21,570 nt of DNA from Desulfobacteraceae bacterium (GTDB lineage Bacteria; Desulfobacterota; Desulfobacteria; Desulfobacterales; SURF-15). The stretch lies in the NCBI GenBank assembly GCA_003599475.1, contig QZKK01000109.1, forward strand, positions 1 through 21,570, read 5' to 3'. Below, piece by piece: positions 16,174 through 21,570 of the stretch. The position numbers and the translations under genes were made by a program. Within the stretch, counting starts at the first letter, position 1. Each line of letters begins with the position of its first letter. Below the pieces are notes generated by a model that searched no databases, was not told the origin of the DNA, and saw only the letters and a program-made list of their open reading frames with translations.

Positions 16174-16577
16174 TCGGCTATATGCTTGATACCAACACCT
16201 GTATCAATCTCATAAAGCATCGACCTGCATCCATCCAGAAGAAGCTCTCTTCAATAGCGGTGGGGGAGGTCGCCGTTTCAAGCATGGTAGCTGCGGAGCT
16301 GTGGTATGGAGTAGCCAATTCCCGGAAGAAAAAAGAAAACCAGGAGGCACTGGAGGATTTTTTCCACCATGTCGATGTACTGCACTGGCCCAAGGAGGCA
16401 GCCCGGCTCTATGGAGAAATCCGGACGGAGTTAAAGAGAAATGGAACCCCGATCGGGGCGATGGATCTTCTGATTGCAGTCCACGGCATGTTTCTGAACA
16501 CGATTCTCGTTACCGATAACGAGAAAGAATTTGCACAGGTTCCCGGGCTGAAGATTGAGAATTGGGTGAATCGGTAA
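16170..16577 (+). CDS. vapC: VapC-type PIN-domain toxin
   Basis: A 135-residue PIN-domain ribonuclease; family members cleave initiator tRNA or rRNA and stop translation. All four acidic metal ligands are in place: Asp7 (YMLDTNTCI), Glu43 (AAELWYG), Asp99 (IGAMDLLIA) and Asp116 (LVTDNEKEF). The toxin therefore looks intact. It overlaps vapB by four bases, and the AGGGGGG and CGGAGGAAAG tracts before the ATG lie within vapB. The nearest relatives by motif are the VapC/FitB tRNA-cleaving type, but the target cannot be read from sequence. Confidence 0.92.
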   Translation: MIGYMLDTNTCINLIKHRPASIQKKLSSIAVGEVAVSSMVAAELWYGVANSRKKKENQEALEDFFHHVDVLHWPKEAARLYGEIRTELKRNGTPIGAMDLLIAVHGMFLNTILVTDNEKEFAQVPGLKIENWVNR

Positions 16578-16587
16578 AAAGAATGAA

Positions 16588-16610
16588 GTCTCACGCAAAG
16601 CCGCAAAGGC
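16588..16610 (+). repeat. short CGCAAAG-type repeat fragment
   Basis: TCTCACGCAAAGCCGCAAAGG contains two CGCAAAG units with 8-base spacing. This resembles the CTCACGCAAAGNCGCAAAG motif that recurs in intergenic DNA of many bacteria. Only one fragment is seen here, directly after vapC. Confidence 0.35.
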
Positions 16611-16688
16611 ATCACAATTCGACGAACCTTCCGCGGAACTGAAGCCCGATCTGTCCAACAAGGTTCATTTACACCCGCGAGGAGATCC

Positions 16689-16898
16689 GGAAAGACCATC
16701 AAAGCTGGCGAACCGACCAACGAAGATATTTACATTGACTGCCTCCATCCTGTAAATCGGATTGCAGCGGGTCAACTCCCTTTCCTCCGGGCAACTGAAG
16801 AGGATGTGGCCGTCATTCTGAGCGATCAGATCGATGCGATCATGCTCCCAAGAGGATGTCAACACTGCACATCGGGCGAATCCGATTGCATCATTTAA
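16689..16898 (+). pseudogene. Cys-rich small-protein remnant or gene with a hidden start
   Basis: One frame reads like real protein for about 69 residues and ends at TAA (16896-16898): it includes EDIYIDCLHPVNRIAAG, LPFLRATEEDVAVILSDQID and the C-terminal LPRGCQHCTSGESDCII with a CxxC and a third Cys. The frame is open upstream to 16587 but contains no ATG, GTG or TTG before it. A different frame just upstream (16664-16735) also reads protein-like (YTREEIRKDHQSW), so a frameshift may have broken the gene. I do not recognise the family. The end lies 35 bases before the fumarase alpha start. Confidence 0.4.
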
Positions 16899-16933
16899 CT
16901 CCACAAAAGCGCTTCGACTGCGAGGTAGACCTT

Positions 16934-17851
16934 ATGATAACCAGAGAAAGCGTGCAGAGTGCCATTTTCGAGGCCATCCGAAGGGGCGCGTGCGAGCTCT
17001 CCCCCGACGTGAAGGCCGCCTTCCAGGAGGCCTGCCGGAGGGAGCCCTCAGAAAGATCGAAGCAGGCGTTTGCCACGACCATGCAGAGCCTGGAGGAATC
17101 GGCGGCCCTCCGGCATCCGCTCTGTCCAGATACAGGATGGCCGCTCTTTTTTTGCAAAGTCGGCAATGAAGCGCGAATCGACGGCGGGATCCTGGCCCTG
17201 GAGGAGACTTCCCGTGAAATGATCGCCAAAGCGACTCTAGCCGGTTACCTGCGCTCCACGATGAAGCATCCCCTGACCGGGTACGATCCGGGTACCAACG
17301 TCGGTGCAAACGTGCCCGGTTTTACCTACCAGTTTGTCCCGGGAGATGATCTTCAGATCACCTACGTCGCCAAAGGGGGCGGTTCCGAGTGTTTCGGAGG
17401 AACCCGTTACCGGGTAGTGGCATTTGCCGACGGGCTGGTCGGCATCAAGAAAACGGTGATCGATTGGTATATCGCCGCATCCCGTGCCGGAGCGATCTGC
17501 CCCCCTTCGGTTCTGGGGGTCGGCGTCGGCGGAACAGCCGATATCGCAACCCGTCTGGCCAAGGAGGCGGCGACGCTTCGGGTCATCGGCAGCCGTCATC
17601 CGGATTCCGAAATCGCACAGATCGAAGCAGCGCTTACTTCTGCGATCAATTCCCTGGACATCGGCCCCATGGGAGCGGGCGGAAAAACTTCCGTATTCGG
17701 CGTCAACATCGAGTACTCGTTTACGCACATCGCCGGCATTGCGGTGGCTATGAGCGCCAACTGCTGGATCGCAAGACGGGCGACAGTAAAGCTTCATTCG
17801 GATGGAAGGGCAGAGGCGTTGAATGAACCCAACTGGTTCGGAGGGAGATAA
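16934..17851 (+). CDS. class I fumarate hydratase (or tartrate dehydratase) alpha subunit
   Basis: A 305-residue 4Fe-4S hydro-lyase subunit that interconverts fumarate and malate (or dehydrates tartrate) in the cytosol. Three cluster cysteines fit the family pattern: Cys64 (LCPDTGWP), Cys189 (AICPPSVLGVGVGG) and Cys277 (SANCW). KGGGSECFGGT (147-157) and GPMGAGGKTSVFGVNIE (244-260) are also typical. The start at 16934 follows GAGGT (16922-16926); an ATG at 16856 would overlap the upstream remnant and add 26 unconserved residues. The beta subunit starts four bases after the stop. Fumarase is favoured because anaerobes of this kind use it in the citric acid cycle, but tartrate dehydratase is not excluded. 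Confidence 0.9.
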   Translation: MITRESVQSAIFEAIRRGACELSPDVKAAFQEACRREPSERSKQAFATTMQSLEESAALRHPLCPDTGWPLFFCKVGNEARIDGGILALEETSREMIAKATLAGYLRSTMKHPLTGYDPGTNVGANVPGFTYQFVPGDDLQITYVAKGGGSECFGGTRYRVVAFADGLVGIKKTVIDWYIAASRAGAICPPSVLGVGVGGTADIATRLAKEAATLRVIGSRHPDSEIAQIEAALTSAINSLDIGPMGAGGKTSVFGVNIEYSFTHIAGIAVAMSANCWIARRATVKLHSDGRAEALNEPNWFGGR

Positions 17852-17855
17852 GACG

Positions 17856-18479
17856 ATGGCCGAGTATCATTTGAGGGTTCCTTTACAGGATGTGGAGATC
17901 ACCCGGCTCGAGGTGGGGGATATCGTCCATTTTTCAGGCAGCGCCTGGACCTGCCGCTCACGCCTTCAAAAATACATCTTCGACGAGGGGAACCGCCTCC
18001 CTTTTTCCACATCCGATAAAAACCTTTTGATCCATGTCGGCCCCATCATGATCCGGGAAGAGGGGAAATGGAAAGCCGTTTCCTTCCAGCCGACATCGAG
18101 CATCCGCTTCGAAAAGTGGGGAGCAAAATCGATCGAGCAGTGGGGGATCAAGGCGATCGTCGGAAAAACGACCATGGGAAAGGCCACCTCCCTGGCCATG
18201 AGAAAGCACCACTGCATCCACGCGACCCCGATCGGTGTGACCCCAAGCCTGTTCATCAAACAGTTCGAGGTGAAAGGTGTTTATCTGCTCGATGAACTGG
18301 GGAGCATCGAGGCCGCTTGGCAGATTGAGCTCAACGGACTGGGGCCGTTTCTGATCGACATGGACTGCCGGGGCCGCAATCTTTTCGACCTGCAGGATGC
18401 GCGCATCGAGGAGAATCGGAAAAGGGTCTACGCCGATTTGGGGATTCCGGAAGATTTCGAGTACACCAAACTGTGCTGA
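17856..18479 (+). CDS. class I fumarate hydratase (or tartrate dehydratase) beta subunit
   Basis: A 207-residue partner of the alpha subunit; together they match the single-chain FumA type. The swivelling beta domain begins with MAEYHLRVPLQDVEITRLEVGDIVHFSG. The substrate loop normally reading GPTTSxRMD is here FQPTSSIRFEKW (78-89), keeping the Thr and Arg, and Lys104 in VGKTTMG is in the conserved lysine position. Activity is therefore plausible though the loop is unusual. The ATG at 17856 is preferred for GGAGGGAG (17840-17847); an ATG at 17823 overlaps the alpha subunit. It is convergent with the next gene, 84 bases away, and no terminator is visible. Confidence 0.88.
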   Translation: MAEYHLRVPLQDVEITRLEVGDIVHFSGSAWTCRSRLQKYIFDEGNRLPFSTSDKNLLIHVGPIMIREEGKWKAVSFQPTSSIRFEKWGAKSIEQWGIKAIVGKTTMGKATSLAMRKHHCIHATPIGVTPSLFIKQFEVKGVYLLDELGSIEAAWQIELNGLGPFLIDMDCRGRNLFDLQDARIEENRKRVYADLGIPEDFEYTKLC

Positions 18480-18563
18480 TGTGGCTGAAAACGGGGGTGT
18501 CAATGGTGTGCAATGTCCCCACCTTCCAAGGCGAAATAGCGGTCTATCTGTCGAAGGATGTCT

Positions 18564-20915
18564 TCAAACATGCTTTTTCCTTTTTGCACCCGCAAGGCCC
18601 TTATCCAAAGCCTCTCGAATCGTTCGGGCAATTTGGCTCATCGAAACCGGCTTCATGACGTAGGAAATTGCCGACAGTTTTTCTTTTGAAATCTTTTCGC
18701 TGTATCCGGTACAGAGGATGATCGGGATGTCGGATCGGATCTTTAAAATTTCTTTGGCCAGCCGGACTCCCGTCATATTGGGCATGGTCATGTCGGTAAT
18801 GACCAGATCAAATTTATCCGGTTGGGCTCGAAACGCCTCTAAAGCTTCAATGCTGCTCGTTCTCGGAACAAGCCGGTAGCCGAGCCGCTTGAGCATCTCT
18901 TCTTCCATCCTGACAATCGGTTCCTCGTCATCGACCAGAAGGATTTGTTCCGTTCCTCCGGGCACCGGTTTCGCGGCAGAGTTTTTCGGTCTTTTGCCGA
19001 TAGTGTTGATTGCCGGAAGATAGACTGTAAAAGTCGAGCCTTTGCCCGGCTTGGTCGAAACCCCGATATCGCCCCCTAGGCTCTTGACTATCCCGTGGAC
19101 CACGGAAAGTCCAAGGCCCGTGCCCTTTCCTTTTTCTTTCGTGGTAAAGTATGGCTCAAAGATCCTTTCTCTTACCGCTTCGGTCATGCCGGTTCCGGTA
19201 TCAGATACGGTAAGACAAAGATGGTTTCCATGTGGAAACTCCGGATCATCACGGTTTGTCGGTCCCAAATCAACTTCCTCCAAACTGACTTCCAATACCC
19301 CGCCATGGTCTTCCATGGCGTGGCTGGCGTTTGTCACAAGATTCATTATCAGTTGATGGATCTGGACCTGATTGGCTATCAAAAGAGGACAACTTTCCCT
19401 TATCTCCTGGCGGATTTCAATTGTCGACGGGATTGTCGACCTGATGAATTTCAGGGCTTCTTGAATGATCGGCTGGATCTTGATCGGCTTTAATTCGGGC
19501 ACCGACTCCCGGCTGAAGGTCAGGATTTGCTGGGCCAGTTCCTGGGCTCTCCTGGCTGCGGCAAGGATTTCACTCGATGCATGATGGATGAAACTTTCTT
19601 CTTGAACTTCCTCCATCATCAATTCGGCATAGCCGATAATCGGAAAAAGGATGTTGTTAAAATCATGGGCGATGCCGCCGGCCAAGGTGCCGATGGCTTC
19701 GAGTCTTTGAATTTGGTGAAGCTTTGATTCAAGTCGCTTCTTTTCGGTGATATCGAAAAATATGGTCAGAATAAGTGATTGTCCCAAGATCTGAATGATT
19801 TTGGAAAACATGAGTGTATTGGCGATTTCCCCACTTTTGATTTTAAAATCCATCGCCAATCCCCGGATTTCGCCTGATCTTTTAAGTTCATTTAGAAATT
19901 TCTTCCTGTTTGCCTTCGAGTAAAAGATATCGGTTGTTCTTTTTTGAAGGATGTCGCTTTTCGTGTAGCCGGTCAGTCGGCAGAAATTATCGTTGACATC
20001 GACCAGTCGGCCGGAGTCAATCTCGGAAAGAGCGATCGCCTGGGGCGACAGATCAAAAAGAGACCGGAATTTGGCTTCGCTTTCCTTGAGAGCCTCTTCG
20101 GCCTGTTTTTGCTCGGTGATATCCCTTATCGTTCCGACGATATACTTTTTGCCGCTCTCTGAATCGATGAACAGGGTTTTTTGCGTCGATATGGTATGGG
20201 TTTTTCCGTGTAAAGTAATTTTTTCTTCGTTGATATTGGTCTTACCTGTATCGAAAACCAATTGATCCTTTTGCCAGAAAACATCGGCTTCTTCTTTCGG
20301 AACAAAGTCATAATCGGTTTTTCCGATGAGCTCTTCTCTTGACCGGCCGGCCAATTGGCAGGATTTGTCGTTTAAGATAACCCAGCGATGGTCTTCGTCT
20401 TTGACAAACACCGGATCGTCAAAAGCGTTGATAATGTTATATAGAAAGGACTGGGATCTTTGCAAATCCTCTTCGGCTTTCTTTCGATCAGTGATATCCC
20501 GGGTAATAGAAATGATGCATTTCTCACCGTTTAACTCTATCAGCCGGGCTGACATCGAATACGGAACGATACCTCCGTCCTTATGGCAAAAAGAGGTCTC
20601 GAAGTTTGAAACCTCCTCTTTTTCATCAAGTATCCTGATGAAAAGCTGCCTGTCATCTGGATTTGCCCAGCCGTTTATCTCTTTCGCTGTTCTGCCGATC
20701 ACGTCATCCCGATTATGCCCTGTGGTTTTAAAAAAATGATCATTGGCCTCGATGATTTTTCCGTCTTTTAGCCGGGTAATGGTTATGCAATCCGGTCCGG
20801 CCATAAGCGCTTTTAACTTCTGTTCGCAATCTGAAAGTTTACGCTCGACATTCTTGAGGCGGCTGGTCTCCGATTCTGACTTTTTGATTTTGTTTTGGAG
20901 CGCTTCGATGTTCAT
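18564..20915 (-). CDS. soluble triple-PAS hybrid histidine kinase with receiver domain
   Basis: A 783-residue cytosolic sensor without membrane segments. A short coiled-coil start (1-38) is followed by three PAS domains, each ending in a DIT linker (about 40-145, 155-270 and 280-392). The kinase core follows with His417 (GGIAHDFNN), Asn529 (NLVTNASHAM), DTGTGM, RIFEPYF and GTGLGLS (598-604). A C-terminal receiver domain has Asp708 (ITDMTMPNM) and Lys755. No output or Hpt domain is present. The start at 20915 is chosen for AAGGAT upstream; a frame open to 21044 would pass near the terminator hairpin. The DNA is noticeably more A+T-rich than the genes to the left, which may mean lateral gain. 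The signal is unknown. Confidence 0.9.
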   Translation of the reverse strand: MNIEALQNKIKKSESETSRLKNVERKLSDCEQKLKALMAGPDCITITRLKDGKIIEANDHFFKTTGHNRDDVIGRTAKEINGWANPDDRQLFIRILDEKEEVSNFETSFCHKDGGIVPYSMSARLIELNGEKCIISITRDITDRKKAEEDLQRSQSFLYNIINAFDDPVFVKDEDHRWVILNDKSCQLAGRSREELIGKTDYDFVPKEEADVFWQKDQLVFDTGKTNINEEKITLHGKTHTISTQKTLFIDSESGKKYIVGTIRDITEQKQAEEALKESEAKFRSLFDLSPQAIALSEIDSGRLVDVNDNFCRLTGYTKSDILQKRTTDIFYSKANRKKFLNELKRSGEIRGLAMDFKIKSGEIANTLMFSKIIQILGQSLILTIFFDITEKKRLESKLHQIQRLEAIGTLAGGIAHDFNNILFPIIGYAELMMEEVQEESFIHHASSEILAAARRAQELAQQILTFSRESVPELKPIKIQPIIQEALKFIRSTIPSTIEIRQEIRESCPLLIANQVQIHQLIMNLVTNASHAMEDHGGVLEVSLEEVDLGPTNRDDPEFPHGNHLCLTVSDTGTGMTEAVRERIFEPYFTTKEKGKGTGLGLSVVHGIVKSLGGDIGVSTKPGKGSTFTVYLPAINTIGKRPKNSAAKPVPGGTEQILLVDDEEPIVRMEEEMLKRLGYRLVPRTSSIEALEAFRAQPDKFDLVITDMTMPNMTGVRLAKEILKIRSDIPIILCTGYSEKISKEKLSAISYVMKPVSMSQIARTIREALDKGLAGAKRKKHV

Positions 20916-21035
20916 TGATTCATCCTTCAACGGCAGGCGGATTGATGAATGTTGAACCAGAACAGTCCCACAAAAAGATAAAGCCCAATGCGGTTCATAT
21001 GGCTTTGGCTTCATATCAGAATATTGATAAAGAGA

Positions 21036-21065
21036 AAAGGGCATCCCGTTTCCGGGATGCCCTTT
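21036..21065 (-). terminator. intrinsic terminator with 13-bp perfect stem
   Basis: AAAGGGCATCCCG (21036-21048) and CGGGATGCCCTTT (21053-21065) pair perfectly around a four-base loop. Read on the minus strand it is followed by a T-rich run (TTTTCTCTTT), the better terminator orientation, 44 bases after the stop of the small gene at 21109. The A/T pairs at the stem base also allow weaker action on the + strand. Confidence 0.75.
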
Positions 21066-21108
21066 GTGTTTAGGTTTAAGAAAGGTTCAAAACCAGTCCG
21101 CCGATCTG

Positions 21109-21336
21109 CTATAACCGGTAGGCCGTCTCGGCTGAAATTCCCTGATCCTGAGAGGCCCTGGTATATGCGTTGATCGCTCCCCACAGGGTATATGTCGGTT
21201 CCTTTTGCCAAGCCTGTTTGACGATTTCGCCAGACTCCTTTTTGATCCCGATTTTCACCACTTGGCCGCGCGGCACCGACAACTGCCCTTTTGACTGCGT
21301 GGCTAACTCCTTGGTGACACTCAATACCCGCCCCAT
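21109..21336 (-). CDS. hypothetical protein, probably 5'-truncated remnant (DUF932-like C-terminus?)
   Basis: A 75-residue frame from ATG 21336. The same frame is open upstream to 21406 and reads protein-like (YNQANTNVSKTINEYDEM) but has no start codon, and the ATG at 21336 lacks a ribosome-binding site. This suggests the C-terminal end of a longer protein. The segment YTLWGAINAYTRASQ resembles the end of DUF932 phage/plasmid-related proteins, a tentative likeness only. A TATAAT lies at 21387-21382 on the same strand without a -35 box. A strong terminator follows. The truncated end abuts the regulatory region of the next, divergent gene, hinting at a recombination junction. Confidence 0.45.
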   Translation of the reverse strand: MGRVLSVTKELATQSKGQLSVPRGQVVKIGIKKESGEIVKQAWQKEPTYTLWGAINAYTRASQDQGISAETAYRL

Positions 21337-21416
21337 CTCATCGTATTCGTTGATCGTTTTGGAGACATTGGTGTTGGCCTGATTATAAAGCAGGCAAAAA
21401 ACCCCCTATACAAACC

Positions 21417-21450
21417 GGCAAATGAACTATATCCTGTTGGCAAATGCCAA
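21417..21450. promoter_or_regulatory. possible operator: repeated GGCAAATG with palindrome
   Basis: GGCAAATG occurs at 21417-21424 and again at 21439-21446, a spacing of 22 bases, about two helical turns. The second copy is part of a perfect palindrome TTGGCA-AA-TGCCAA (21437-21450). It lies just upstream of the partial gene at 21472, where an autoregulating antitoxin would bind. No clear -35/-10 pair could be assigned. Confidence 0.45.
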
Positions 21451-21471
21451 TACTCATTTTGGGGGCCATGA

Positions 21472-21570
21472 ATGCAAATCCATTCGCTCAACATTAAAAC
21501 CGAAACAACCGATCAGATGATATCGCAGCTTAAGAGGGGGTTGCCCGCTGATTCTTTTGATCGGCTCCGT
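21472..21570 (+). CDS. partial antitoxin-like protein (Xre/MbcA/ParS type?), cut by window end
   Basis: The first 33 codons of a gene running off the window. The readable protein begins MQIHSLNIKTETTDQ and continues MISQLKRGLPADSFDRLR. The run LKRGLPADSFDRLR resembles the N-terminal part of Xre/ParS-type (DUF2384) antitoxins, in which a helix such as RKGLPxxxxERL precedes the first helix-turn-helix. GGGGG (21461-21465) lies six bases upstream. An ATG at 21468 gives only nine codons. If the call is right, a RES-domain or similar toxin should follow beyond 21570. The fragment is short and the family assignment tentative. Confidence 0.5.
   Translation, partial: MQIHSLNIKTETTDQMISQLKRGLPADSFDRLR

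Larger units (their letters stand above)
16578..16933 (+). other. vapC-fumarase intergenic region
   Basis: This 356-base stretch has no complete gene with a canonical start. It holds the CGCAAAG-type repeat just after vapC and a coding-like frame ending at 16898 (listed separately). A TTGACT at 16735 has no -10 partner at the right distance. No terminator or promoter can be called with confidence. Confidence 0.4.

Noticed and set aside
18473..18658. Plus-strand 61-residue frame after the fumarase genes
   Set aside because: It overlaps the 3' end of the second kinase antisense; no ribosome-binding site or recognisable motif.
1..21570. CRISPR array, tRNA, rRNA or complete insertion sequence
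   Set aside because: No regularly spaced repeats, cloverleaf-forming sequence, rRNA motifs or transposase gene were recognised anywhere in the window.

Overview
The window looks like a chromosomal segment from a Gram-negative, anaerobic-type bacterium of the Desulfobacterota (former Deltaproteobacteria). The grounds are the gene order rplU-rpmA-obgE-proB-proA-nadD-rsfS, an oxygen-labile two-subunit class I fumarate hydratase, large multi-PAS hybrid histidine kinases, and a -24/-12 (sigma-54) promoter. The lineage is inferred from gene content and style; there is no rRNA gene to confirm it.

Left block (1-5332): a tightly packed housekeeping operon on the + strand. A near-consensus sigma-70 promoter (TTGACA-16-TATTAT) is followed by ribosomal proteins L21 and L27, the ribosome-assembly GTPase Obg, the first two proline-synthesis enzymes (ProB, ProA), NadD of NAD synthesis and the ribosome silencing factor RsfS. 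Several stop and start codons overlap (GTGA, ATGA), consistent with translational coupling.

Middle block (5333-15767): accessory and signalling genes on both strands. They are an unnamed double zinc-ribbon/HEAT-like protein (-), a diguanylate cyclase with an intact GGEEF and RxxD inhibitory site behind a sigma-54-type promoter (+), a metal-dependent amidohydrolase (-), a type II haloacid-dehalogenase-like HAD hydrolase (+), a two-gene operon of a periplasmic substrate-binding protein and a membrane hybrid histidine kinase (-), and an exported UshA-type 5'-nucleotidase (+). No permease or ATPase accompanies the binding protein, so a sensory role together with the kinase is likely.

Right block (15768-21570): a VapBC toxin-antitoxin pair with a clear promoter and palindromic operator, a coding-like small-gene remnant, the two subunits of a class I fumarase/tartrate-dehydratase-type hydro-lyase, a soluble triple-PAS hybrid histidine kinase in visibly A+T-richer DNA, a strong hairpin terminator, a short probably 5'-truncated ORF, and the first 33 codons of what may be an Xre/ParS-type antitoxin running off the window edge.

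No tRNA, rRNA, CRISPR array or complete insertion sequence was seen. No wholly new system can be proved from the sequence alone. The best leads are the binding-protein/kinase module, the sigma-54-controlled diguanylate cyclase, the conserved-looking Cys-rich remnant upstream of the fumarase genes, and the right-edge junction.
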